NCBI GenBank assembly: GCA_017311185.1
Contig: JAESUZ010001532.1
Span: forward strand, 62,001-126,000
From: Proteles cristata cristata
Lineage: Eukaryota > Chordata > Mammalia > Carnivora > Hyaenidae
DNA: 64,000 bases
Direction: 5' to 3'
This document shows positions 31,831 through 43,394 of the stretch, one piece after another. How positions within the stretch are numbered: position 1 is the stretch's first letter; each line of letters begins with the position of its first letter. A model generated the notes under the pieces. That model worked only from the letters and a program-made list of their open reading frames with translations, did no database searches and was not told the origin of the DNA. A program made the position numbers and the translations under genes.

Positions 31831-32829
31831 ATTCAGTCATCATTACAATTATTGTTAGCATACAATTGATCAAAATAACATAAATATATAAACATATTAT
31901 GAATATTGGTTACTAGCAATATAACTTGATGAGACCAAGCTTTTTAAAAAATTATTTCATACATTTATATAGTACTCATAATTAGAATCATCCTGTACAA
32001 CATTGATCCTATTCTTTTTTTTTTTTTTAATGTAAGTAATGGGAAAACATGTACATGTCAATGATACGTAGACAGGAATGAAAGGAATTTTATTGTAGCT
32101 ATGTCACACAATTCTTTAAAATCTTGCTAAGTTACTTGCCAAAATCACATAGTCATCGATCATCAAAAATTCTGTTTAATGACTTATTATTCAACAACTT
32201 ATTTAGGTCCTCCTTCAGTTTTGTTGTAAGTTAAGAAATGGAAATCACCCAAAGTTGCAAAAGTCCCTGGAGACCTTCACTCCTTCACTGGGGGCTGAGG
32301 CATTCCCTTTGTTTGGTGCCCCAAGGATTCTGATACACCAGGACAATGTAACTTCCTGAGATTAGGAATGTGTGGGAAGACTGGTGTTCTCATCTTTCTT
32401 GAAGGGTAGGAGAAGGGCAAATATACAATGGGAAGTGAAGGTCAGCCTGACCTCCTTTCTGCTACTCACGTGGCTGCTTGCCCTGGTGCTGTTTATTGAA
32501 CTGGTTGAATGCCAGCAGTGACCACAGCTGATGTCAGGCATCAGGTGACTACAGTGACAGCACCTAATTGAGCTCTACTTCACGGTGAAGGGTTAATGTT
32601 GGAGTAAGAGGCCTGGGCTCACTCTTAACTCTGATCTCTTTTCTTCCTCTGTAATAACACGGGGGGAGAGGGGGGCAGGTATCAGCTCTAGCATCTGTGG
32701 TTCAGTTCATCATCAGTGACACAAAAATAACTAAACACAGCAACAGGATGGAGAATAACTGGGTGGGTTACTAATGTAAGATGTTACTTTTATTTTAGGT
32801 GAGGTGGTTAGGAAATGTCCTTCTGAAAA
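31831..32829. other. No recognised feature
   Basis: AT-rich sequence with no gene or clear repeat. Confidence 0.4.
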
Positions 32830-34235
32830 AGTGGCTTAAGCAGAGAACTGAATACAGATAAGGTCTAGGGGAACAGAGTACCAAAAGAGGGAACTTCTAG
32901 ATGTGAAGGCCCCAAGGTCAGAAGTGGGCTTGATGTGAATAAGGCACAGTAAGAAGGGCAATGTGGCTGAGGCAGGGTGAGCACAGGAGAAAGTGACAAG
33001 CACCAAGTCTCTATGTAAGGAGTGTGGACCTAGTGTGTCATACAAAACCACTGGAGGTTCTTAAACACGGAAGAGATGAGCTCTTGTCTTCTTTATCACT
33101 CTTGCTGTTGTGTGAAGAATGGACCCTGGGGACAGGAAGAAAGGATGACAAAAGTGGACGCGGAGAAACCAGTTAGGAGGCTGTGGCAATGGACTGTGCA
33201 GGAAATAATAGTATCCTGGACAAGGGTAATAGGTGGTGGGGGATATATTCTGTGTACACAGACAACAGAATTGTTTACTGGAGTAAATGTAGGAGATGAG
33301 GGAAAGAGAGAAATCAAGGGGGACTCAGGTTTGGGAGCTGAGTAACTGGGTAAATGGGGGTATTTAAAGAAATAGGGCAGCCTCAGGAAACAGCAGATAT
33401 CGTGTTTTTTTGGGGGGAAAAGGATGGACCCAAAGTTCTGTTTTAGCCAAGCTATATTTGAGATACCTATTATCCATGAGAATGTAAAATCCAAATCTCC
33501 CTTTCGATTCAGATTCAGAAGTAACGGCATGTAGAAAGTCTATGATGCCATGGGTCACCTGATACTAACAAAAGTGAATTGCTGGCAAAGAGAGAAGGGA
33601 TGAAGACTGAGTCCTGGCCACAACAACATAGAGAGGTTGAAATAGAGCCATCGAAGGAGACTGAAGAAGAGTAACCAGTGAGGTAAAGGAAAAAGCAGGA
33701 GTGGGGAGAGGGCAACAGGAGAAAGTGGGTAAAGGAGAAGGAGGTCCACCAGATCCAACAGTATGGACAGGTCATGTACCTGAGGGCCTGGCCATTGAAT
33801 CTGGTGAGAAAGAGGTAGTGCGTGGCCATAACCAAAGTGAGGACAGAGCTTGAGGACAAAGCCCTTCTCGGAGCTGATTCAGGAGAGAATGAAAAGCAAG
33901 CAAATGGAGCCAGTGAGTAGCCAAGACTCCTTTGCATAGTTTTGCTGTAAAAGAAAAGGGGGAGCAAGAGGGACAGAGAAACACAGTGGTAGCTGGAGGG
34001 GGCTGTGAGATCAAAAGAGAATTTTTATGTTTAAGATGGGAGTTGTTATAGCACATCGGTAGGTTTGTTAGGTTTGTATGAGTCAATCAGTAGGAGGGAG
34101 AGAGAAATGACACAGGAGAGAAAAAGGAGGATCACAGGAGCCAAAGCCTGGAGTAGCCCTGAGGGAAGGTGATAAAGGGAGGTGATGTACATGGACACAG
34201 TTGCAACCCGGTCAGTAACTCCCAGGGGAGAAATA
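32830..34235 (-). repeat. Long L2 LINE copy, antisense
   Basis: CACTGGAGGTTCTTAAACACG, CCAGTTAGGAGGCTGTGGCA, AAGGATGGACCCAAAGTTCTG, CTGTAAAAGAAAAGGG and AGATGGGAGTTGTTATAGC follow the reversed L2 for about 1.4 kb. Minus-strand frames of 144 and 150 codons (33096-33530, 33515-33967) are L2 reads, not genes. Confidence 0.82.
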
Positions 34236-35733
34236 CAAGGCAACTCTTTCCTGACCGCGCCTGTCTTCTGAATGGAATAGCACAGAGTGTGTTCATTCAC
34301 GCTAGCTTATGAGGTCCTTGTGGGTGTTACTCCTACACAGACTGTGCTCTCGTCTCCTGGCTCAGTAAGCAGGACCATTTTCCCTGTCCAGCTCTTACTC
34401 TCAAACCAAACAGGGTGAGCTGCTCTGGCCACTGGCACATTCTCTTGGAGTCATCCTCTGCCAAACTCCAAATGTTGTGCTTTACCTTCAACTCCTTTTA
34501 AGGTCTTACTGGATTCTAGAAAAATCTCAGAGGCATCTCCTTCCTACTCATTATCACATGGCAGCTGTAAGCAGTGGCTATCACAGATAATAAACGCATA
34601 AGAATTTATGCCATCACAGGCACTAAATACATAAGAATGCTGAGATGTTAACGCACTCATTAATCATTATAGTGAGTGCAGAATTGTAGTCATCAGCAAA
34701 TGAAAAAAAATCAGATACTAAAGAAATTAGAAATTAGCTGATAAAGCAGTAAAAGATATTAACTACATTCCAAAGAAGGGGCAAGATTTCATCTTTCTGT
34801 ATCAGGTGGGAAAAATTGAAAGCAGTTAAGATAAAAATTGGGCAAGGGTAACACGCGAAAGGTGTCTGTGGGGGTTAGTTGTGAAACCAATTCACCCCTA
34901 AGGCTTCCCACTGATGTCCCAGCTCTAAGAACTGACTCTAAGAATTACCTGTGGTTTGCAGGAGGTTACCCAAGAAGAAACTAATGACACTGTCTCAGAT
35001 TCTCAAACCTAAAGGTCAAAACAAGTTCCTGAATCTTTGACCCAGGAACCTCAAGGTCAGAATCTTTGACTTAGGAACCATCTCAGATGACTGATCAGTA
35101 ACCTGTACCCCAGTATTAAGTGGCTTTACAACCCCAGGAAAATACTTAAGAAAGAAAAAAAAAAAGCATAGAGCTGATGATGCAAATGAAACCCACATCT
35201 TTTAACGCTTTTGTGTTTAGAAATAAGTTTCAACATTGTCCTGGTAGTCTGCCTTTGTTACTCAATGAGTTTGAAACAATTGAAGAAACTGAAACATTTA
35301 AGACTCTGAAATTTATCTTTGCAATTTCTATTTGAAATGTGTAATTGGTATTAGACTTCTGGGTTTAATTTGAAGGGTTGAAAACAAATTGGTTATGTTT
35401 TATTTATTTATTTAGCCTGATTTATTACTTTGGTTTTCATTTGCTTTTTTGAAGTTGCAGGAAATTACTCAGGTGCTTGAAATTTTTTGCTTATTAGATT
35501 TTTAAGTCTGCCTTGGCAGGCATTTGAAGTATTTGAAAGAATTATATATTAAACTTGCAAATACATTAAATTTCTAGTTTAAAGTATTTAAGGGACCTCA
35601 ATTAACTGTGGTAGAAAAGAAAGTTAAATACTTAGGAGGACTTAATACAGCAAGCAATAAAATAATTGAGCAGAAACTTAAAAAAATGAAAGTGGTTTTT
35701 TTTCATTGTTATGCCAAAAACTGGTGTTATAAA
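34236..35733. other. No recognised feature
   Basis: AT-rich, no gene or clear repeat seen. Confidence 0.4.
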
Positions 35734-35947
35734 TAGAACAGCAATATTTTTTAATGTTTAAGAGAGAGCGGAGGAGAGGTAGAGAAAGAGGGAGAGAGAG
35801 AGAGAATCACAAACAGGCTATGAACTATCAACGTGGAGCCCAAAACAGGGCGTGATCTCACGATCTCACAAAATTGTGAAATCATGACCTGAGCCTAAAT
35901 CGAGTCAGACGCTTAACCCACTAAGCCAGGCGCTCCTAGAACAGCAA
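35734..35947 (-). mobile_element. CanSINE, antisense
   Basis: TAGAACAGCAA at 35734-35744 and 35937-35947 is perfect; body 35745-35936. Confidence 0.95.
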
Positions 35948-36311
35948 GAGTTTTAAGTTGAACTCAGAATGTTAAGAAAATTTTTACTTTTTGAAATTTA
36001 TAATTGTAATAAAATTATGTAAATTTAGGCTCCAATAATTATAAATGTCTTTTCTATGCATACATGCAACGCTTAAACATTGAACCAACCCCCCTCCTCC
36101 AAAAAAGTTGACATTAAGGAAGTCAGCCTCCTTCACAGTACTCAATTCAGAAGACCACGGAGAGAGGACCCTCCCAGAGTGGTCTTTTATGAAGCTGTGC
36201 CTCTGTTATTCCTTCCCAGCGCATTAATAGTCTCTTTGAGTCCCTGGGCAAGTATGTTGCTCAGTCTCAGCACTGAGGCCCAGAAGGGAAAACATCCATA
36301 TCCTGCGCGCG

Positions 36312-36352
<41 letters not shown>

Positions 36353-36726
36353 TGGTAACCAAAAAGCAATTTTAATTTAAATTTTAATGAATCCCATGGA
36401 AAGTATACATAGCCCCAGCCACAATTCTTGGAATTTTTTTTTTCTCTCATCCATTGCCCACACAGCTGTCTCTACTTTTTGTCTTCCAAACTGTTAAAAT
36501 CCCTACGCCATGCCCTAGACTCCCTGCTCTTCAGATTTGGATCACCAAAGTCTAAACTAAACTGGCTAAGTCAGAACTGCCTCTTTGAGGTCAGAAATAA
36601 GAAGGAAAGGGCTAAAATACTGTATTAAGGAAGGTTATTGAAAATGGGGGGGGGGAGAAAAAAAGATCATTTGTGCCTTTTCACCATCTAACGAACCCAC
36701 CTAAAAAAGCATCCAATGCTGTAGGG
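35948..36726. other. No gene; (AC)n microsatellite at 36313-36350
   Basis: A 19-unit AC run follows TGCGCGCGA. Nothing else is recognised. Confidence 0.7.
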
Positions 36727-36944
36727 CAGGGGGTCCACAAAACATTTTCTGTAAGAGGCCAGGTAGTAAATCTTCTAGGCCTGAGGGCCATAAGGTCTCC
36801 TCGCACAACTATTCAACACTGCTGTTATATCTCAAAAACAGCCACTGACAATCTAAAACAAATGGATATGGCTATATTCCAACATATTTTTATTACAAAA
36901 CAGGCAAAAGCCAGTTGAGCCCATGAGCCAGCTTGCTGACCCCT
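36727..36944 (-). mobile_element. MER5A hAT-Charlie MITE, near full length
   Basis: It has CAGGGGGTCC at one end and GACCCCTT at the other (inverted ends), with TGTAAGAGGCCAGGTAGTAA, ACAGCCACTGACAATCTAAA and GGATATGGCTATATTCC between. Confidence 0.93.
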
Positions 36945-37465
36945 TCTCTAGAAAAAAGTATCTTTTTATTGGACTTACTGTTTACTCTTGATCAAGGACC
37001 AGATGCTATAGAGTTAGATGTTAACTTGCAGAAGGTTGAGGAGTTGAGTCATTTTTGCTCAATAAAATGGCAAATTATTTCTCTTCAGAAAAATGGTAAC
37101 CTAGCTGCTATGATATTATTTCCCTGGTTTATATCTAACTTTGCCATCTCACTCCAATGTTCTGTATTCCACTGACTTTATGTGAATATGTGTATATATA
37201 GATAGATAGGTAGATAGATCTTTATCTATATATATATATGTATGGAGATTATATAGATATGGATAGATGGGAATAGAAATATATAGATTTATAGATGTAT
37301 TGATATATAAATTAGATATAGACACAGAGATAGAGATAGAGACAGAAATATATTTGTCCCTTATCTCCTCTCTTTGACTAGCTTTACTATCTTTTTGGTA
37401 GCCCTAATACAGAATTAAATTAATTTTTGACACATTTCTTATATATTTGTGAGAGATTTATATTT
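36945..37465. repeat. AT-rich and TAGA-type simple repeat region
   Basis: 37190-37350 is an impure TATA/TAGA repeat (GATAGATAGGTAGATAGATC). 36945-37189 shows nothing recognised. Confidence 0.7.
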
Positions 37466-37674
37466 AAAAAAATTTTTTTACTGTGTATTTACTTTTGAGA
37501 GAGAGTGTGTGAGCAGGGGAGGTGCAGAGAGAGAAGGAGACACAGAATCTGGAGCAGGCTCTAGGCTCTGAGCTATCAGCAGAAAGCCCAACACGAGGCT
37601 CAAATTCATGAATTGCAAGATCATGACCTGAGCTAAAGTCATATGCTTAATTGACTGAGCCACCCAGGGGCCCC
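37466..37674 (-). mobile_element. CanSINE, antisense
   Basis: T-rich reversed tail, GAGCAGGCTCTAGGCTCTGA and GAGCCACCCAGGGGCCCC head. Flanks ATTTATATTT and GTTATATTTT look like a worn duplication. Confidence 0.9.
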
Positions 37675-38090
37675 ATGAAAGTTATATTTTTAACACCTTA
37701 AAACTTATACTTTGACAACTTGTGCCAGTCATTTTTTTCCTGTCCCCTTAGAACCGGAATCACTTGGATTGCCCTGGACCAGACTGGCCACACCATTCCC
37801 CAGGCCACAGAAGCTTTGCAGCCCTTCCTCCAGCTCTGACCCACCCTCAGTGCTTAAGCTCCTGGAGTTAAAAGACACTTGGACAGTAAGACTGGGCTGG
37901 GTGGATTCAAAGGAAATGCAGGAAGCAGGATCTACCAGGGCAAGCTTTACCTGTCCTGACTCTCTAACCTCACCCAAGGAGGTCTGTGGGGATAGGGAGG
38001 GGACTGCGGTCTCCACCTCCTCCTCTGCTCCCCAAACTGTGAGTCATGCTGAATGCAATAAACCTTGAATAGAAGAGTGCAAAGGCAACA
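37675..38090. other. Unclassified block with a 118-codon open frame
   Basis: A + strand frame at 37712-38068 is rich in Ser, Pro and Thr with no recognised domain. AATAAA (38057-38062) overlaps its end. I do not call it a gene (see findings). Confidence 0.3.
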
Positions 38091-38620
38091 AGTATCTGAA
38101 GTCTTCAAAATGCCTCTCCTTTGGCCCAGAAATTCTACTTACAGGAAAAAAGCAGGGATATGCAGCAAATTTTGTGTATTTTTACTGAAGTTTACTAGAA
38201 TTATTCTTAAAAAAAATTTTTTTTAATGTTTTATTTATTTCTAGGAGAGAGAGAGAGAGATAGCATGAGCAGGAGAGGGTCAGAGAGAGAGGGAGTCACA
38301 GACTGAAACAGGCTCCAGGCTCTGAGCTGGCAGTCAGCACAGAGCCCGACGTGGGGCTTGAACCCATGAACCGCGAGATCATGACCTAAGTGAAAGTCGG
38401 ACGCTTAACCGACTAAGCCACCCAGGCGCCCCTAGAATTATTCAAAATAGCTTTTAAAAAGTTGGGAAAAGCCTGATCACTCAACAATTGAAAACCAGTT
38501 AAAAAACTTTTGGTATATCCACACGATGGAATATTTTGCAGCCACTGGAGATCACATTTAAGTAGACTATCTTATGGCATGGATAAATGTTCATTATATC
38601 GTGTTGGATGAAAATAAAAG
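38091..38620 (+). repeat. Ancient L1 3' end, sense, split by a SINE
   Basis: CTTTGGCCCAGAAATTCTAC on the left and AACAATTGAAAACCAGTT, ACACGATGGAATATTTTGC on the right of the SINE at 38207-38431. Confidence 0.7.
38195..38443 (-). mobile_element. Young CanSINE, antisense
   Basis: CTAGAATTATTC at 38195-38206 and 38432-38443 is perfect. It belongs to the same young subfamily as 31,598 and 49,142 by its reversed GAGTCACAGACTGAAACAGG. Confidence 0.96.
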
Positions 38621-38639
38621 TAAATTACAAAATAAACAA

Positions 38640-38835
38640 TTTTATTCAAAAATTAATGAGTACATATAATGATATATTCATATTATATATATCTACATAG
38701 AACGTAACATTTTCTATATACATATATATTACACACATATAACATATAGCATGATATGTTACATGTAATTCATATTATATATAATACAATATAATACACA
38801 TTACATGCACGTACTATATATCTAATACCTGCTCT
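38640..38835. repeat. AT-rich low complexity
   Basis: Irregular TATAATATATTC/ATACATATATATTAC stretches. 38836-39239 holds no recognised feature. Confidence 0.75.
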
Positions 38836-39239
38836 AGAGAGCAGAAAGATTAGACAAATATGATAGTGAAAATGGTCTATATCTATCCTCCTACTTATTG
38901 GGGGACTGGTTTTGAGCCCTCAGGTTAGGACCAGAGAGCAGTGCAACAATTTGTTGAGAGTCCGTGTCTCCTGCTGTTTGCTGGGAGACAAATGATAGCA
39001 TAACTGTTGAAGACCCTTCCCCTCTGACTGTACAGACTGTGGAGCAGCTTTCTGGAACTCCCAGAACTTAAGGAAGTCATCTGTAGAAGAAAGGAAGCAA
39101 AAATGTGCATGGACTTGCCCCTGAGCTTGTGGGCTGCACCACGACTGTGGAAAATTCCTGAAACACTGGGGAGACTTGGGGAGAAGGCAGAGGCCCTGCA
39201 TCAGCATGTCCACGCTGGAGTCCATATACCATAGTTGTT

Positions 39240-39610
39240 TATCTCTCTGGCTGATAAAGTCTCAGAATCTTTGGTCCCAACATGAAGTACCATGAGAGGC
39301 ATACAAACCCGGTCCCTTGACCACAAAAGAAAATAAACATAGACTCTGGCTTGGGCATGGAGAATGGGGGAAGAACAGGGATAAGGTTCAAGACAATTTT
39401 CATAAAAGAGGTGGAATTTAAGCTAGACTCTGAAAAATGAGAATTTCTATTAATGGACAGGGGGCAGATAAAACAGAAGCAAAGAAGATAAAGAGAGGGA
39501 AGTGCAGAGGGCAGAGTCAGATGTGACCAGAGGGAGGGTGGGCCATGGCTAGTACAGAAGGTGTTTGGAAGAAACAGAATGCCACAGTACAGTTTGGGTT
39601 TAATGCTGTG
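39240..39610 (-). repeat. L2 LINE, antisense
   Basis: GGTGGAATTTAAGCTAGACTC, ATGCCACAGTACAGTTTGG and similar purine-rich order of reversed L2. Confidence 0.55.
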
Positions 39611-39989
39611 GGTAATATTGCAATTGGTCACCCGCCCCAATCCTGTGACCTGGCTCCAAGATAACAGGGGTTTGTTGAATGCCTGCTTCACCCCACTGTT
39701 CCCTCCCACTTAAGAAGAAAAAGAAGACTGAGGCACAAAGAAGGGCAGTGACTTGTTCCAATTGCATCATGATTTGGCACAAAACAAGGACCAAACCTCA
39801 TATCCAAGTATGCTGGCTCAGGCTCCCTTCATCACTAACATATCTATTTTAGCCACCATGGACAGTCATGAGGGTGATATTGTTCACCATTTTCAGAACT
39901 TCAGTTTCCCCCCCAAAATGGCCAATGTTAGCCGTCAGGTGCAGAAGGAGGAGAAGAGTGAAAGGCTGGTATTCCAGCTTTTACACTAA

Positions 39990-40614
39990 CTTGACTGACC
40001 TATAATCACACACTTAACTTTTCTGCTCTATCTTCCCACTTGTAAAATGGATTCCTTTGAACCAGATGGTATCTAAGGTCCTTTCCAATTATAAAAAACA
40101 AATGGCACTGTGCCAAATTTTTGTGTCTAACTTTGCTATTTTATGAAAATAATTTCATCTTTGCCAATTCCCTTCTTATCTCTGCTTCCTCCAGGCCCTT
40201 TTCCTAGAGGAAACCAGTATTGATCTTTATTCCTCTCTTAATAAAGTGCCTTACCTCCTTAGTTCATGAGATGATGTTAAGTGTCCAAATGGCAGTTCTG
40301 GAATGGCCTGGAGGCAATAAAAAAGCAAGTGAAATAGGTCCGTTATAATAACAACCAACACCACAAATTTCTTTTTATTATACAAGAAAGATACTCTTAC
40401 TGAAAAAAACATGAAAAAATAAATCCTCTGTAATGCCCATGGTCATTGAATACCCATATTTGTACAGCACCTTACTGTTATTTTTACAAACTTCACATTT
40501 TATTCTGCAGAATGATCATGGGAGTGAGTTTAATTTTCAGTCCAACATCTGGCACAGTGCCCAGGACAAGAGCTTAACAAATGTTCCATGAAAAAAAAAT
40601 CTCAATTTTTGTGT
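39990..40614. other. No gene; MIR and L2 3'-end fragments
   Basis: 40020-40100 (TCTTCCCACTTGTAAAATGG) is MIR-like; 40530-40600 (CATCTGGCACAGTGCCCAGG) is an L2 3' end. The rest is unclassified. Confidence 0.5.
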
Positions 40615-42215
40615 GTGTGCCCTTTTCCCCTAGCTTTACTAAGATAGAGTTGGCATATAATATTGTGCAAGTTTAAGGTGTACAATGTAATGATTTGATA
40701 ACTGTATAAATTGTGAAACGTTGACCACAGAAAGGTTAGTTAACACACCCTTAATCTAACATAACTGCCATTTTGTTATTATTATGGTGAGAACATTACA
40801 GCTCTATTCTCATAGCAACTTTCAAGCATACGATACAGTATTTTTAACTATGGTCGCCATGCTATGCCTTAGGTCCCTGAAACTGATTCATCTTACAGCT
40901 AAGTGTTTGTACTCTCTGACCAACATGTCTCCATTTCCCCCACCCCCAGCTCCTGGTAACCACCATTCTGCTTTTGTTTGTATGAGTTCACAGGTAAGTG
41001 AGGTCTTATGGCATTTGTCTTTCTCTGACCTATTCATTTAGCATAATGCCCTCAAGGTCCGTTTGTATTACTGCAAATGGCAGGATTTCCTTCTTTTTAT
41101 GGCTGAGTAAGATTCCATTATATCTGTAATGCTTTCTTTATCCACTCATCCATATTATGGACATATTATTTCCATGTCTTGGCTATTTGTGAATAAAGAT
41201 GCAATGTATATGGGAGTGCTGAAATCTCTTTGAGATAGTGATTCCATATCCTTTGGGCAGATACCTGGAAGTGGAACTGCTGGATCATATGACAGTTCTA
41301 TTTTTACTTTTGGAAGGAAATTTCATACAGTTTTCCATAATGGCTGCACCGATTTGCATTCCAACAATAGAGCACCAGAGTTCCCTTTCCTCCAAATCCC
41401 TGCCAGCATTTTATTATCTTCTCTTTTTGATAATACCTCTAACAGGTATGAGGTGATGTCTCTTGTGGTTTTCATTTGTATTTTCCCTGATGTTGACTGA
41501 GCGCCTTTTCATGTATTTGTTGACCACTTGTATGTCTTCTATGGGGAAATAGCTATTCAAGTCCTTTGCTCATTTTTATTTTTATTTTTTTAATAGTTTA
41601 TTGTCAAGTTGGTTTCCATATAACACCCAGTGCTCATCCCCACAAGTGCCCTCCTCCATGCCCATCACTCCCCTCCCCCTTTCCCCCCATCCACCCTCAG
41701 TTTGTTCTCAGCATTCAAGAGTCTCTCATGGTTTGCCTCTCTCCCACTCCCCCACTATTTTTCCCCTTCTTCTCCCCCATGGTCTTCCATTAAGTTCCTC
41801 CTAATCCTCCTATACGTGCAAACATATGGTATCTGTCCTTCTCTGCCTGACTTATTTTGCTCAGCATAACACCCTCAAGTTCCATCCATCTTGCTACACG
41901 TGACCAGATTTCATTCTTTCTCATTGCCATGTAGTATTCCATTGTATAGATAAACCACAGCTTCTTGATCCATTTGTCAGTTGATGGACACTTAGGCTCT
42001 TTCCATATTTTGGCTATTGTTGAGAGCGCTGCTATGAACATTGGCATCGCTGCTTGACCCCAGTGGATCTGAGGCTGCCACACTTTGCTCAATTTTAAAT
42101 TGAATATTTCTTTTGCTTTTTGCGGATATGAATTCCTTATATATTTTGGATATTAACCCCTTACCAGATAAATGGTTTGCAAATATTTTCTCCCATTCCA
42201 TAGGCTGCCTTTTCA
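40615..42215 (-). mobile_element. Older L1, antisense, split by a younger L1
   Basis: TTTACTAAGATAGAGTTGGC, TGGCTGAGTAAGATTCCATT, ACTGCTGGATCATATGACAG to CAAGTCCTTTGCTC, resuming at 42098 with TTGGATATTAACCCCTTACC. Confidence 0.9.
41565..42097 (-). mobile_element. Younger truncated L1, antisense
   Basis: TTTGCTCATTTTTA (41565-41578) and TTTGCTCAATTTTA (42084-42097) flank it. L1 similarity ends near 42043; about 40 bp (42044-42083) at its 5' junction are not L1-like. It includes an ORF2 C-terminal fragment on the minus strand (41790-42092). Confidence 0.93.
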
Positions 42216-43330
42216 TTCAAGTGCAGGGGAATGCCGATGCCTGTGTAGCGGCAGGTGGAAACTGCAGACACTCATGTAGTAGTGGTAGCCAGAGCCAGAA
42301 GCAAGGGCCTGGGCCAGCTGCAGGTGTACTAGCAGCTGTGGGGCCCTGACTATGCACATGCACTCCTGTGGCTCCAAGGTCTCTCCATAGGTGCATAGAT
42401 GACAGTGATGGGGGCTGGGCCAGGAGGTGCAAATGCAGAGCCACAGGAGGAGCTGGCTGCAGGTGAGCGGCCCAGGCCCATAAGCAGCTGTCAGGGCCTT
42501 GGCTGTCAGCATAAATTGCGATGGCTATAGGATTTCACCATAGATGTACACACAGCAGTAGAGGCTGGTGGTAAGAGGCAGGCCAGTGGCACCCAAGTGC
42601 ACAGCTGGAAGGGGTAGCCATATGCAGGCATGAATGGCAGTGGGGGTCAGCATCTGAGGTCTAGGCTGGCTTTTCACACCCACACAGCCACCGAGGACTG
42701 GGCTGGCTGCTGGCTGCAGGTCCCAGGTTCTGGTGGAGGAATGAGAGATGAAGTAGGTAAAGATTCGGATGACTGGAGGCTGGGAATGGGAACACCTGTG
42801 GGACAAAACACAATGCCATCTGCAGAAGGTCCATGGCAGATTTGCTAGTTGTCAGTTTCTTTAGTGGCAAAAACTGCAGGGGTCCTCTGCAGAGCAAGTC
42901 ACCCAGAGTCCTGGTCATTCCTACCACATGGCTCAGTGTTCTTCCCTGTTCCTAGCTGTCCCTGTATATCTGTCTTTGCTCCTCTCCAAAAAGGATCCTT
43001 CATGCAGTACCCCAAAGGGCTGGGGAAGCTGGTTGCTGACCTTGCTTTTCCCTTTCCAGGCAGCAGAACTCTGTGTAGCTGGGGAGTTCCTTCTTGGTGC
43101 TGAACAACACTGGTTTGGCGGGAAAGGATGATGCAAGCAAAATGAAGCTGTTCTTCCTTCCCTTTTTGTGCATCTATTCTTGGGTTTTGTCTTCTACTGT
43201 ATCGCTGAACTTTCTTTCGTGGACTCCAGAGATCTCCCAGAGCTGCTTAGGTTCATGAGTAGCTGTCTAATTGTTGATCTTTGTAGGGGGACAGAGGCTG
43301 GAGTCTCCAACTTTAAAATCCTTGATGACA
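42216..43330. repeat. GC-rich block with ~153-bp imperfect tandem units
   Basis: GCAGCTGTGGGGCCCTGAC (42332) recurs as GCAGCTGTCAGGGCCTTGG (42484), and CCATAGGTGCATAG (42385) as CCATAGATGTACAC (42538), both spaced 152-153 bp. A third partial match is near 42619. It directly follows an L1 fragment and could be an old L1 5' UTR, but I cannot prove it. Frames here are not convincing genes. Confidence 0.5.
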
Positions 43331-43332
43331 TC

Positions 43333-43394
43333 ACTTTAACAATCCTGTTTTTAGATGAGGAAATTGAGGCCCAGACATGATAAACCATATTAAC
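43333..43394 (+). repeat. MIR-like fragment
   Basis: TTTTTAGATGAGGAAATTGAGGCCC region is the MIR tail motif. Confidence 0.6.

Noticed and set aside
33096..33967. Minus-strand frames of 144 and 150 codons
   Set aside because: They lie fully within an antisense L2 copy and show L2-like order without any protein domain.
35590..35700. Short reading with KVKYLGGL that faintly recalls a retroelement polymerase
   Set aside because: Only about 30 residues, no RT catalytic motif, no LTR or neighbouring gag/pol signal; too weak to call.
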